From contig JAQCGX010000033.1 of the NCBI GenBank assembly GCA_027619975.1, forward strand, positions 1 through 38,496: a DNA stretch of 38,496 bases, given 5' to 3'. Numbering within the stretch: position 1 is the first letter of the stretch; each line of letters begins with the position of its first letter. Shown one piece after another: positions 8,340 to 17,076 of this stretch. A program made the translations under genes and the position numbers. This DNA is from Nitrospinota bacterium. Its GTDB lineage: Bacteria > Nitrospinota > Nitrospinia > Nitrospinales > VA-1. The notes under the pieces are model-generated. The model worked only from the letters and a program-made list of their open reading frames with translations. It had not been told where the DNA came from and ran no database searches.

Positions 8340-8549
8340 CTATAAAACGAACCCTGACTGCGCGATGCCGAGCATTTCCATCAACTTGGCAACACCTGCC
8401 ACAATCCCCAGAATAACGGCAAGACCAAAAACCACCTGGCAGAGAACTGTCAATATCTCCCGCCTGGTTTTTTTCTGCCGCCAGACACTGATGGCCGCGG
8501 TGAGGGTCAATACGAGAATGGCTGAAATAATATAATAACGGAACGACAT
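8340..8549 (-). CDS. Small two-helix membrane protein
   Basis: 69 residues, not recognised. Two hydrophobic segments (YYIISAILVLTLTAAISVW and VVFGLAVILGIVAGVAKLM) flank a basic loop (RQKKTRRE), so both ends probably face the periplasm and the loop the cytoplasm. ATG at 8549 is preferred over a TTG two codons upstream. It starts about 40 nt after the pyruvate kinase stop and its end overlaps the ribosome site of the next small membrane gene, indicating one transcript. Confidence 0.65.
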   Translation of the reverse strand: MSFRYYIISAILVLTLTAAISVWRQKKTRREILTVLCQVVFGLAVILGIVAGVAKLMEMLGIAQSGFVL

Positions 8550-8589
8550 CAACAAATTTTATCAGGAATTTTTGCCAACGGGAAATAAA

Positions 8590-10017
8590 TCAAGAGACCA
8601 CTTCCACCCGAACGACATTTGTCCGGTTTGGAATATGGTAAGGAAGTCCGGCGGTGATGACCAGCCGGTCATTTTTCTTCACCAGACGCCGATCTTTCAG
8701 AACCCGGAACAACGCCTCCATATCCTCAAGAAAATCCTTATTTTTATCCATGAGCAATGAAATCGTGCCCCGTAGCAATGTCAACCGTCTGGCCCGATCC
8801 AAACTTGAGGTAAAAGCGAATATCGGCACCATCGGATTCGGAGCCGCCATCATCCGGGCCGTTCCCCCGCTTAAGGTAAATACGATAACAGCTTGCGCCT
8901 GAAGCAATTCCACCAGATGATTGGCTGTATGGGTGATCCCCATGGCAATAGATGTGTCTCCCCTTTCAGACGCATTCCAGCGCATGATCCGGGGGCTTTG
9001 CCTTTGGAAGGTTTCCGTCTTGATCGCCGTTTCGACCATTACCCTGACCGCCGCCACCGGGTGCTTGCCCATAGCCGTTTCGCCGGAAAGCATGACCGCA
9101 TCGGCATAATACATGACGGAATTGGCAATATCTGAAACTTCTGCCCGAGTGGGCCTTGGGTTGGTTATCATCGATTCCAGCATCTGGGTGGCAACGATCA
9201 CCGGTTTGCACATTCGGGCGCATTCCATTAAAATTTTCTGCTGAACCACAGGAACGTCCGCAAAAGGAATTTCCACCCCCAAATCGCCACGGGCCACCAT
9301 CACCGCGTCTGTCGCCGCCACGATTTCTTCCAAATTTTGCACCGCCTGTTTCCGTTCGATCTTGGCAATGATCTCCGCATCCCCTCCTGACGTGCGGATC
9401 AGCCGTCGCAGTTGATCGATATCTTTTCCTCGACCCACAAATGACAGGGCCACGAAATCAACCCCGGCTTTCAAGCCGAATTGCAGATCCTTGCGGCTTT
9501 TGGGTGTCAGTGGGCTTGTGGTGAGAGAGGAATCCGGCAGATTCACACCCTTGTGATCGGACAAAGTCCCTCCGGCTTTCACAACCACCGTCACCCGATG
9601 CCCCGAAACTTTCTTTACTTCCACGCACAGATTGCCGTCGTTTAAAAACACCTGGTCGCCCGGCTTCACATCTTTGTGAAAACTCGCGTACTGGATAGGA
9701 ATCAGAGTTTCTGAGCCAACCACTTTTTCGGTGGTGAACACCACTTCCTTGCCGTTCTTGAGTTCGATGGACCCGTCTTTAAATTTTCCCACACGGATCT
9801 TGGGCCCTTGAAGATCCAGAAGAATGCCGATGAAGGTTTTCAGTTCTTCCTCGGTTTCGCGTATCCAGTCGATCCATTGGCGAACGACTTCATGATCGCC
9901 GTGCGAGAGGTTGAGGCGAAATACGTTGACCCCCGTTTTAACCAGTTCTTTGATCTTGATTTTAGTGCCGCTGGCGGGTCCGAGGGTGGCGATGATTTTA
10001 GTCAGGCGAACGGTCAT
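8590..10017 (-). CDS. pyk: Pyruvate kinase
   Basis: 475 residues, the standard length. It converts phosphoenolpyruvate and ADP to pyruvate and ATP, the last step of glycolysis. Visible signatures are the N-terminal TKIIATLGPAS, the catalytic AKIERKQAVQN near residue 213, the metal/substrate-binding MVARGDLG near 240, and the segment ATQMLESMITNPRPTRAEVS followed by DAVMLSGETA. The C-terminal domain begins around residue 350. AGGAG sits eight bases before the ATG. It follows a fatty-acid-hydroxylase-like gene by 35 nt and precedes two small membrane proteins. Confidence 0.97.
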   Translation of the reverse strand: MTVRLTKIIATLGPASGTKIKIKELVKTGVNVFRLNLSHGDHEVVRQWIDWIRETEEELKTFIGILLDLQGPKIRVGKFKDGSIELKNGKEVVFTTEKVVGSETLIPIQYASFHKDVKPGDQVFLNDGNLCVEVKKVSGHRVTVVVKAGGTLSDHKGVNLPDSSLTTSPLTPKSRKDLQFGLKAGVDFVALSFVGRGKDIDQLRRLIRTSGGDAEIIAKIERKQAVQNLEEIVAATDAVMVARGDLGVEIPFADVPVVQQKILMECARMCKPVIVATQMLESMITNPRPTRAEVSDIANSVMYYADAVMLSGETAMGKHPVAAVRVMVETAIKTETFQRQSPRIMRWNASERGDTSIAMGITHTANHLVELLQAQAVIVFTLSGGTARMMAAPNPMVPIFAFTSSLDRARRLTLLRGTISLLMDKNKDFLEDMEALFRVLKDRRLVKKNDRLVITAGLPYHIPNRTNVVRVEVVS

Positions 10018-10052
10018 GAGTGTTTCTCCTGCTACGGTTCAAGGAAGGAAGG

Positions 10053-10841
10053 TCAGGGAATTTTGCGAAACGGGATGAGCAGTAAATTTAAAAGCGATAC
10101 CTCCTCGGGTTTGCGGAAGGAATGAACGCCGATCACGATTTCCGGCTGAGGTCTCTTGGCGTTATGAATATAGGTGCCGAGCAGACGGTCCCATATTGAC
10201 AGATTGAACCCGTAATTGGAATTAGTTTCGTTCGTCTCGATAGAGTGGTGAATGCGGTGCATATCCGGCGTCACGATCACATAGCGCAGAGCGTTGTCCA
10301 ACCACAGGGGCAGGGCGATGTTGGAATGGGAGAACATGGCCATGCCATTGAGTATGGCCTCAAACACCAGCACCGCAAACGGCGTGGGACCGAGCGCCAG
10401 AATGATTCCAATCTTAAACAGCAGCGAGCCTAGAATTTCGACGGGGTGAAACCGCAAGCCAGATGAAACGTCCAGATCGAGATCGGAATGATGCACGATG
10501 TGAAACCGCCAAAAAAAAGGAATCATGTGCACCACCACATGCTGAACGTAAATCATGAAATCGAGAAACACCACGGTGATGGCAAGCTCCACCCCGGATG
10601 GGAGTTCCCAGTAGTTGAGCACCCCCCATCCTCTTTTCTGAACGAACTCAGCCGCGCCCACCGCCGCCGCACCAAACACCAGCCGCGCCAGAATAATGTC
10701 CAACCCGGTGATGCCGAGGTTGATACCCAATCGACGCGGCTTGGAGTCGACCAACGGATGCCGCCGGATAAATTGCTCCAGCGCCAACATCAGAATGAAG
10801 ACTCCCAGGAAAATAGCGAAACGAATTTGATTCACGTCCAT
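10053..10841 (-). CDS. Sterol desaturase / fatty acid hydroxylase family membrane protein
   Basis: 262 residues with several membrane helices and the diiron histidine clusters of the superfamily: HVVVH at 101-105, HIVHH at 114-118 followed by RFHP near 131, an isolated His near 172, and HRIHH at 195-199. Members use a nonheme diiron centre to hydroxylate or desaturate lipids in the membrane. The substrate cannot be read from the sequence. It is the first gene of the run leading to pyk, though a metabolic link is not obvious. The ATG has only a weak ribosome site. Confidence 0.9.
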   Translation of the reverse strand: MDVNQIRFAIFLGVFILMLALEQFIRRHPLVDSKPRRLGINLGITGLDIILARLVFGAAAVGAAEFVQKRGWGVLNYWELPSGVELAITVVFLDFMIYVQHVVVHMIPFFWRFHIVHHSDLDLDVSSGLRFHPVEILGSLLFKIGIILALGPTPFAVLVFEAILNGMAMFSHSNIALPLWLDNALRYVIVTPDMHRIHHSIETNETNSNYGFNLSIWDRLLGTYIHNAKRPQPEIVIGVHSFRKPEEVSLLNLLLIPFRKIP

Positions 10842-10954
10842 AGAGACATTTTAACTCAAGAAGCAGATGAGGGGAATTTATATGGCTGGTAAAAATCAGG
10901 TTAAAGGGTGTATCTCGGTCTGATTCGAGAGAGATACAAAGATAAAATCACTCC

Positions 10955-12055
10955 TCACATTCTACCCTCTGATCGAAGTTTTTGAAACAAAGCAGTCAAT
11001 CGTTGGGTGAACAGTGTGGCGTCCACTTTTTTGAGGTGCGACCATTCGGGGCAGTCAAATCCACTCAACTCGGGATAGTCCTCAAAGTGAATACCCGGTG
11101 CGTTGGTGACTTCCAGAATCCGGTCCCAGGTATCAGTTCGCGGACTGTATTTGGTTTCAAGCTCCCGCAACTCCCCTGTCGATGGAAAACGCACAAACAC
11201 CACCTTGCCGCCACGGGCGCGAATTTGTTCCACATGGCCCTTGGTTTTCTCCAGAATTTCATCGATCGTCTTTTGGTGTTGGGCACGATTTTCCAAATCC
11301 GTGGTTCCTGGCGGAGGAGGTGGAGGCGTGAATAGCGGAATCCAGATTTGCTGAATGCGTTTTTGCAGCTTGATATCTTTCTCTGCGATGTCGGTCATGC
11401 CTCCCTGCCGCTCGGCATCGACCTCATAGAAATACGGCGGTAACTCCGGCGGGACCTTGGCTTTTGCTCGATTCGGGATTTTCAACGACAGCAGGAGTTG
11501 GTTCAAAGTCAGGTCGTCCTGTTGTAGTAACGCCAGTTGCCCTTCCAGAAACATCCCCAGATGATGGCCCACCCGCTGGGTCGGGCTCCATTCACGGTAG
11601 CGCTTGAAGTGTTTTTTCGGGCTTTCCACCGGCGGACCGCCGGGAGCAAAAAACAGCCCCGGCACCACACCGACGATGACCGTTCCTTTGAATTCTGGAT
11701 GATCGGCCAGGTCCTTAAGATAAGCCCCCGGATTGGTTCCAACAGTTGCCAGTTGCAGAGGCCGCTCGCCCATTGCTTTTTCGTACACATCCATATCAAA
11801 ATCGAAAAGCGTGCGCGAAGCGCCGATCAATACCGTCCGGGTGGGGTCCTCATCGACCAGCACGCGGCGGCTGGCCCACAGATCCTCAGTGTCGTTCAAG
11901 GTTGGCTGATATCCCAGATGGCGGCAGTAAAGTTCCCATCCCAGGGTCAACGCCAGAGTGAACGCAAGACTGACCAGGGCGAGGCGCACCCAGTGGTGAC
12001 GCGGAATGATCCGCTCCAACCTGAAGGTTTTAAAACTGGAAGTAGATGAAGGCAT
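10955..12055 (-). CDS. SGNH-hydrolase-like membrane-anchored partner of MBOAT
   Basis: 366 residues. One N-terminal membrane helix (LALVSLAFTLALTLGWELYC) precedes a periplasmic domain. VLIGASRTLFDFD near residue 78 resembles the SGNH block I with its serine nucleophile, and DCPEWSHLKKVD near the C-terminus resembles the Asp/His block of SGNH enzymes. A run of six prolines lies in the middle. Such proteins commonly accompany MBOAT acyltransferases and complete transfer of acyl groups to envelope polysaccharides. The gene overlaps the MBOAT gene by 26 nt and has GGAGG before its ATG, so it is translationally coupled. The acceptor molecule is unknown. Confidence 0.75.
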   Translation of the reverse strand: MPSSTSSFKTFRLERIIPRHHWVRLALVSLAFTLALTLGWELYCRHLGYQPTLNDTEDLWASRRVLVDEDPTRTVLIGASRTLFDFDMDVYEKAMGERPLQLATVGTNPGAYLKDLADHPEFKGTVIVGVVPGLFFAPGGPPVESPKKHFKRYREWSPTQRVGHHLGMFLEGQLALLQQDDLTLNQLLLSLKIPNRAKAKVPPELPPYFYEVDAERQGGMTDIAEKDIKLQKRIQQIWIPLFTPPPPPPGTTDLENRAQHQKTIDEILEKTKGHVEQIRARGGKVVFVRFPSTGELRELETKYSPRTDTWDRILEVTNAPGIHFEDYPELSGFDCPEWSHLKKVDATLFTQRLTALFQKLRSEGRM

Positions 12056-13454
12056 TGGCCCCTCCCTGCATCAGGATCAATCCACACAACATGATGACCC
12101 AGACGCTCACCACGAACGATGCGGAAAATTTTTCCATGGCATGCTCCAGGCGTTTCTCGTGCAAATACCAGTGCGAGCCAAGCAGTCCCACAACCACAAT
12201 GGACACTTGGAGAATCTCGCGTGTCGATAAAAGTTGAGAGCCTTGGTCATAAAAACCGAAAAGAGAACGCATCAACAACCAAGCGGAAGAAAAATCAGCG
12301 GAGCGAAAGAAAACCCAGGCCAGGGAAACCAGAAAAAACGTGAGCAACCCCAGCCCCAATCGGCCCCATCGCTCTTTAGTCCAGGTGGCGCCACCGAAAT
12401 GCTGCCGCAAAAAATGTTCCACCACCAGATAGAATCCATGCAGGATGCCCCAAGCGACGAACGTCCAGGATGCCCCATGCCAGAGGCCACCCAGAAACAG
12501 AGTGACCATGAGATTGATCCCGGTCCGCACATTGCCGAGCCGATTGCCGCCCAGTGGAATGTACAGATAATCCCTGAGCCAGGTGGACAGGGTCATGTGC
12601 CAGCGACGCCAGAAATCGGAAAAGCCAATCGCCGCGTAGGGAGAACGGAAATTGTCAGGAAGCACGAACCCCAGACACAGCGCCACGCCAATGGCGCAGG
12701 TGGAATAGCCTGCAAAATCGAAGAAAATCTGCGCTGAAAAAGCCAGAACGCCCATCCAGGCATCAAAATAATAAACCGCTCCAACGCCATGACCGAACAC
12801 CGTATCCGTCGATGAGGAAAGCAGCCCGTCCGCCAGAACCACTTTCTGGAATATTCCCAAAGTAATGAAATACAGCCCCCAGCCAAACTGGTCGCGGGTG
12901 GCCCTTCGGGGTTTTTCGCATTGCGGGAGAAATTCCGTCGCCCGGACAATCGGCCCCGCAACAAGCTGAGGGAAGAATGTGACGTAAAGGGCGAAATCCA
13001 GAAACGACTGGCTGGCCCTGGCTCTGCGGAAATAGACATCCAGCGTGTAAGAAAGAGTTTGGAAGGTGTAAAACGAAATTCCTACAGGAAGGATGATGTC
13101 GGGTGAAGCGGCTTGATACTCAATGCCCGCCAGGTTCATCAGCTCGACAAAATTCTCCAGTAAAAATCCGCCGTACTTGAAAAACCCCAAAAGCCCTAAA
13201 TTTCCCGTCAGGCTGATGGTCAATAACCATCGCCGCCTTCCTACCCTCTCTTCCTTTTCCAAAGCCCTGGCCACGTACCAATCTATTCCCGTTGAAATCC
13301 AGAGCAAAAGGACAAACGGGGGATTCCAGGCGGCATAAAAAATATAACTGGCGCTGAGTAATATGAGTTTTTGCAGGGGCCACGATCGGATCGTGGTGTG
13401 CAGCCCCAGGACAACCAAGAAAAAAACGATGAATGTGAGGGAATTGAATAACAT
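12030..13454 (-). CDS. MBOAT family O-acyltransferase (AlgI-like)
   Basis: 474 residues with about ten membrane helices. The catalytic histidine lies in GGLWHGASWTFVAWGILHG near residue 325, and FPQLVAGPIVRATEFLPQ and FWRRWHMTLSTWLRDYLYIP are the characteristic AlgI/PatA-like motifs. These inner-membrane proteins pass acetyl or other acyl groups from cytosolic CoA donors to periplasmic glycans. The only apparent partner is the downstream overlapping SGNH-like gene; no polysaccharide synthase lies nearby, so this may modify peptidoglycan, lipopolysaccharide or an exopolysaccharide made elsewhere. Confidence 0.93.
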   Translation of the reverse strand: MLFNSLTFIVFFLVVLGLHTTIRSWPLQKLILLSASYIFYAAWNPPFVLLLWISTGIDWYVARALEKEERVGRRRWLLTISLTGNLGLLGFFKYGGFLLENFVELMNLAGIEYQAASPDIILPVGISFYTFQTLSYTLDVYFRRARASQSFLDFALYVTFFPQLVAGPIVRATEFLPQCEKPRRATRDQFGWGLYFITLGIFQKVVLADGLLSSSTDTVFGHGVGAVYYFDAWMGVLAFSAQIFFDFAGYSTCAIGVALCLGFVLPDNFRSPYAAIGFSDFWRRWHMTLSTWLRDYLYIPLGGNRLGNVRTGINLMVTLFLGGLWHGASWTFVAWGILHGFYLVVEHFLRQHFGGATWTKERWGRLGLGLLTFFLVSLAWVFFRSADFSSAWLLMRSLFGFYDQGSQLLSTREILQVSIVVVGLLGSHWYLHEKRLEHAMEKFSASFVVSVWVIMLCGLILMQGGANAFIYFQF

Positions 13455-13583
13455 CGTAAAATTTTAATGCCAGTGAGGATGAAAGTGTAAGGGCTGTTTT
13501 CACACTTCGACATACCCCTCTGGGGCATGAAGGCAATGGTAAAATACCACAAGCTCAGTGTGACAGTTGTGGGTAGCGAAAAT

Positions 13584-13606
13584 AGTTTTTCAGCAACCTG
13601 CTAGTT
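13584..13606. repeat. Dispersed repeat copy (AGCAGGTTGCTGAAAAA type)
   Basis: Read on the minus strand this contains ACTAGCAGGTTGCTGAAAAA, matching ACTAACAGGTTGCTGAAAAA at 38383-38402 on the plus strand at 19 of 20 positions. It overlaps the stop codon of the minus-strand membrane protein gene. A partial relative (CTGCTGAAAAACTCCT) occurs near 7494. This indicates a dispersed genomic repeat. Confidence 0.55.
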
Positions 13607-14056
13607 CCTTTTAACCTTGTCCCGGCGCACGAGAATAATGGCTCCTACCGTCATCAGGCCGATGAACCAAAAGCCGGTAAAAAATATGGTCCACAAAAAT
13701 ACGATATTGAACCAATACTGATTCGGGGTGTAGTCAAAGGATATATGGATCAGGCCTCTGATTCTCTCCCTCTCGACCTCGGACGCACTCAAATATTGAG
13801 CGTAAAAGGGATGCGTTTTCTTTTCGGCAAACTCTTTCTGATCCTCTCTGGGCAGTCGAATGAATTTAGCAACGTCCCGGCTCTGTTTATTAAAAAATAT
13901 GCGCATTTCCCGAATTTCTTTAGTCTCGGGAGGATTGGTGGCGACATAATACATAGCAATCGAGGTGGACAGAATAAGGGCGAGCCAGAAGGATATCCGT
14001 CTATACAGATTTTCTTTTTTTTCATCTCGAAACTCTTCGGTCTCTCCTGGTTCCAT
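13601..14056 (-). CDS. Hypothetical membrane protein with two helices
   Basis: 151 residues, not recognised. A charged N-terminus leads to a first membrane helix (FWLALILSTSIAMYYVA), a soluble domain of about 70 residues rich in Arg, Glu and Lys, and a second helix (IVFLWTIFFTGFWFIGLMTV) followed by a basic tail (RRDKVKRN). The central domain would sit in the periplasm under the positive-inside rule. AGGAGA stands upstream of the ATG. It is divergent from the MFS gene. Confidence 0.7.
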   Translation of the reverse strand: MEPGETEEFRDEKKENLYRRISFWLALILSTSIAMYYVATNPPETKEIREMRIFFNKQSRDVAKFIRLPREDQKEFAEKKTHPFYAQYLSASEVERERIRGLIHISFDYTPNQYWFNIVFLWTIFFTGFWFIGLMTVGAIILVRRDKVKRN

Positions 14057-14207
14057 ACCTGAACAATCTCCTTGACTGATATCAATTTTATTTTGGAAAA
14101 TATTATACCTAATTTTCTAGCATGATTATGCCTGTTGTTCAACTGTCAGCCGCACTTCAACCTCGAAACCCTGAGAGCGAAATCCCGTCACCGCCGTGTT
14201 ATGATTA

Positions 14208-15581
14208 ATGAATATGGAATCCCCGCGTCCAATTGGTTACCTCAATCTATTGAAAACCCATCGCCCCTTCCGTAACCTCTGGTACGGTCAGGTGGTCTCG
14301 GAACTCGGCGACTGGCTGAACAGCATCGCCATCTATTCCCTGATACTGCAACTCAGCGGGTCCGGAATGGCGGTGGCAACCGCGATGATGGCAAAACTGC
14401 TGCCCATCTTTTTTGTCAGTCCCATAGCGGGGGTCGTCATCGACCGCACCAGTCGTAAAGGCGTCATGATTCTTAGCGACGTGTTACGGTTCTTCATCGT
14501 TCTTGGTTTTTTATTTGTGGACGATAAAGGCGACCTTTGGCTGGTTTATACCCTGGTGGTCCTGGAAATTTCCATGGCCGGTTTTTTTGAACCGGCCCGC
14601 AGCGCCATCATTCCTTCTCTCATCCCCCGACAACACTTAGTGTCGGCCAACGCCCTGAGCGGCTCCACCTGGTCGGTCATGCTGGCGTTTGGCGCCGCCC
14701 TCGGAGGGCTGGTGGTGGCTTTTTTTGGAATCCAGACAGCGTTCGTTCTCGATGCCTTCACTTTCCTGATTTCTGCCTGGTTCATTTCCAGAATCCCCAA
14801 CAGTCCGAAAAAGACCGCTAAAGAAACAGAGGAGAATGACCAGGGCGGCTATAAAAATTTTGTTGAGGGGATACGGTACCTGCGTTCTCAACCCATTATT
14901 TTAGCCTTCGCACTGTTAAAATCAGGATTGTCTGTCTCTGGCGGCGTCATGACGCTGATCCCCTTATACGCAAACAAATTATTGACCAGTCCTTCGGCGG
15001 TATCCCTATGGATCGGCATCATGTATTTTTCCCGGGGATTGGGAGCGGCTATTGGCCCGGTTCTGGTGAGATGGCTTTTCGGCGATTCATCCAGGGTCCT
15101 GCAATCCGCTATTTCCGTTGGCTTTTTCATGGGAGCGGCCTCTTTCCTGTTTTTGGCGAACTCGGACTCTCTTATAGGAGCGTCAGTGAGCATAGGATTG
15201 GCTACATTATTCGGATCGATCGTCTGGGTATACAGTTCCTCCTTGATCCATTTAGAAGCCGAGGAACGCTTTCTAGGGCGAATTTTCAGTATGGAAATGG
15301 GGTTCCTGACTCTCTTCATGGGAATCAGCAACTGGGCGGTTGGCTATGCGGTCGATAACCTGGAACTTACTCTGGGGACGGTTGCCCTCTGGATGGCCGG
15401 TCTGTTTTTGGTTCCGGGTTTCTTATGGGCAGGATTCCTGCTGTTTGCGCATGACAGACTCAAACAGGGAAAATGCGTGACGTCAGTTTGCCCTGTCGAT
15501 CCGAGCGGTTTTAATCCGGTTCCGGCCACCACTCGCCGTGGGGACGGCTTGTTGACCAGGCTCCGGCCTGGAGCGGATTAG
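14208..15581 (+). CDS. MFS transporter (drug/siderophore efflux type)
   Basis: 457 residues, about twelve membrane helices. The start (FRNLWYGQVVSELGDWLNSI) and the loop 2-3 motif (GVVIDRTSRKGVMILSDVLR) match MFS exporters related to the EntS/MFS_3 group. These use the proton gradient for export; the substrate cannot be deduced. The last 35 residues are hydrophilic and unlike a family C-terminus, possibly a recent extension into former intergenic DNA. No strong ribosome site is seen at either nearby ATG (14208 or 14214). Confidence 0.88.
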   Translation: MNMESPRPIGYLNLLKTHRPFRNLWYGQVVSELGDWLNSIAIYSLILQLSGSGMAVATAMMAKLLPIFFVSPIAGVVIDRTSRKGVMILSDVLRFFIVLGFLFVDDKGDLWLVYTLVVLEISMAGFFEPARSAIIPSLIPRQHLVSANALSGSTWSVMLAFGAALGGLVVAFFGIQTAFVLDAFTFLISAWFISRIPNSPKKTAKETEENDQGGYKNFVEGIRYLRSQPIILAFALLKSGLSVSGGVMTLIPLYANKLLTSPSAVSLWIGIMYFSRGLGAAIGPVLVRWLFGDSSRVLQSAISVGFFMGAASFLFLANSDSLIGASVSIGLATLFGSIVWVYSSSLIHLEAEERFLGRIFSMEMGFLTLFMGISNWAVGYAVDNLELTLGTVALWMAGLFLVPGFLWAGFLLFAHDRLKQGKCVTSVCPVDPSGFNPVPATTRRGDGLLTRLRPGAD

Positions 15582-15680
15582 CGACCAGCGTGATGCTGGA
15601 CCTGATATTAACCTGCACGGAAAGGATATCACAAGCGTTTGCCGCGAATTTGCTCCAGCCCTGGGCTGGCCGCGGAGGAG

Positions 15681-16034
15681 TCAACTCCTGATGAAATGGT
15701 CGGCAATTGAAATGCCAATATCGAAATGGTGTTTGATGGATTGCGCGTCATCCCGGTCGTCAGCCAGTCGGTAGGCATTGTGGACGGCCTGCTCCATTCC
15801 CAAGGCATGCAGGACCGCCACGGAAACCAAACTGGACGACAAGTCCATGGACTCGGAAAATCCGACCACCATCTCCTGCATCCTGGCTTTGCCGGAGTCG
15901 TTTAACCCCCGGTATTTTTCCACCAGATTGACTATGTTTTCTTCCCCGTACATATTGGAATATCCCGACCCGATGGCAGGTAAATGATAAAGATGAAGAA
16001 TTTCCTCATCCAGCGAGTCCGATGTTTCCGTCAT
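15681..16034 (-). CDS. Hypothetical protein
   Basis: 117 residues, not recognised. Mostly helical with an acidic N-terminus and three histidines near the C-terminus (SIKHHFDIGISIADHF); no signal peptide or membrane segment. ATG at 16034 is chosen over GTG at 16040 because GGAGG lies seven bases before the ATG but almost abuts the GTG. It lies about 100 nt downstream of the deformylase gene and may share its transcript. Confidence 0.65.
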   Translation of the reverse strand: MTETSDSLDEEILHLYHLPAIGSGYSNMYGEENIVNLVEKYRGLNDSGKARMQEMVVGFSESMDLSSSLVSVAVLHALGMEQAVHNAYRLADDRDDAQSIKHHFDIGISIADHFIRS

Positions 16035-16131
16035 ACCCACACCTCCGGCGACGAACCCAAGGAATGAAATGCAATCCGATGCCCTGCGCTTTCACGAAAA
16101 CCTTTTTTCTTGCCAACGAAGAAATTATTCA

Positions 16132-16686
16132 TCAAGACTCACTTGGCTTTTGATTCAGCCAGTAGGTTTCAAACTCTTTCATGTAGGATAGCTTGGTAAA
16201 ATCTTCCATGCGGTCGATAAAAACAATTCCATTCAAATGGTCTATCTCATGCTGAAGAACGATCGCCAAAAAATCCCTGGCCTCGACAACGGTCTTTTCC
16301 CCCTTACGATTAAAGGCCTCCACCGTCACTTCTGTTGACCGGGGAACCAGCCCACGAAAATCAATCAGACTCAAACAACTCTCCCAACCCATTGCTTTTT
16401 CCTCACTGTAATGGGTGATCACGGGATTGATCAGAACCGTCAACGGAATATCCTCTCGATCGGGATATCTATTATTGTCCTCGGCTTCAATAATGATGAG
16501 TTGAAGAGACCGGGACACCTGGGGCGCTGCCAGCCCAACGCCTCCTTCTTCGTGCATGGTTTCCACCATGTCATCAATCAAAATCTGAATGTCACATTCA
16601 GGATCATTCAGCGCTTTTAAATTCACAGGTTGGGCGACCTGACGCAGCACAGGATTTCCCAACCTTGCAATTTCAAGTTTGGCCAT
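16132..16686 (-). CDS. def: Peptide deformylase
   Basis: 184 residues. It removes the formyl group from N-terminal methionine of nascent proteins, using Fe or Zn. The three family motifs are present: GVGLAAPQ (49-56), a Cys-ligand motif reading ESCLS (102-106), and HEIDH (146-150), which supplies two His ligands and the catalytic Glu. The usual second motif is EGCLS, so Gly is replaced by Ser here while the metal-binding Cys is kept. No fmt gene is adjacent. Confidence 0.96.
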   Translation of the reverse strand: MAKLEIARLGNPVLRQVAQPVNLKALNDPECDIQILIDDMVETMHEEGGVGLAAPQVSRSLQLIIIEAEDNNRYPDREDIPLTVLINPVITHYSEEKAMGWESCLSLIDFRGLVPRSTEVTVEAFNRKGEKTVVEARDFLAIVLQHEIDHLNGIVFIDRMEDFTKLSYMKEFETYWLNQKPSES

Positions 16687-16717
16687 GATTTATATTTCCA
16701 ATTTTTAACGAATTAAA

Positions 16718-16901
16718 TTAAGGGCATCTCTAAAAATTAGTTTATTACAGGAAATCGAACACTGTACAAGGATTTCTTATATTGGTGGCACGGGCGACCT
16801 ATCCTTAAATTTAAGGGCAGGTCGCCTGTCCCACTGAAACAAAGCCATCTCCTTAAGTTGACGATTAGGAGCATTTAGTCAATTTTTAGAGATACCCTTA
16901 A
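16718..16901. repeat. MITE-like palindromic element
   Basis: 184 bp bounded by inverted ends: TTAAGGGCATCTCTAAAAAT on the left and, inverted, TTAAGGGTATCTCTAAAAAT on the right (19 of 20 identical). Inside, a second imperfect 16-bp inverted repeat (around 16783 and 16824) encloses the perfect palindrome CCTTAAATTTAAGG. No coding frame is present. Nested inverted repeats of this size suggest a miniature inverted-repeat element or a long extragenic palindrome. A target duplication is not clear. It lies between def and the HU gene. Confidence 0.65.
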
Positions 16902-16918
16902 AAAAAAAGTCACTCGAC

Positions 16919-16938
16919 TTTTCCACATGTTATCCACA
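16919..16938 (+). promoter_or_regulatory. Two DnaA-box-like 9-mers
   Basis: TTATCCACA at 16930-16938 is a perfect DnaA box and TTTTCCACA at 16919-16927 differs by one base. They are in direct orientation, 11 bp (about one helical turn) apart. They may be DnaA-binding sites upstream of the HU gene. Two boxes alone do not make an origin, and no dnaA or dnaN is in the window. Confidence 0.45.
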
Positions 16939-17076
16939 TTTTCAATTTAAGGAGATTTATAAATTGATGCAATGATTTCCTCGCTATAGAACAGCTTATT
17001 TTAGCATAGACGGACTTACCAAGGCTTTAAAACTGGATTTCCGCGTGTGCCAAAAAATTTTTTCCGGTTTTTTTAA

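Noticed and set aside
10868-10954. Terminator for the MBOAT/SGNH operon
   Set aside because: GTATCTC/GAGATAC can pair, but the loop is long and no T-run follows on the minus strand.
11509-12049. Plus-strand frame of 170 codons opposite the SGNH-like gene
   Set aside because: It is antisense to a well-supported gene, with proline/arginine-rich composition typical of a shadow frame.
13283-13552. Minus-strand frame in continuation of the membrane protein gene after its TAG
   Set aside because: It runs across the MBOAT start, has no family resemblance and no ribosome site; considered as a second amber read-through case but not supported.
16919-16938. Replication origin
   Set aside because: Only two DnaA-like boxes, no dnaA/dnaN/gidA context and no clear unwinding element; kept only as possible DnaA sites.
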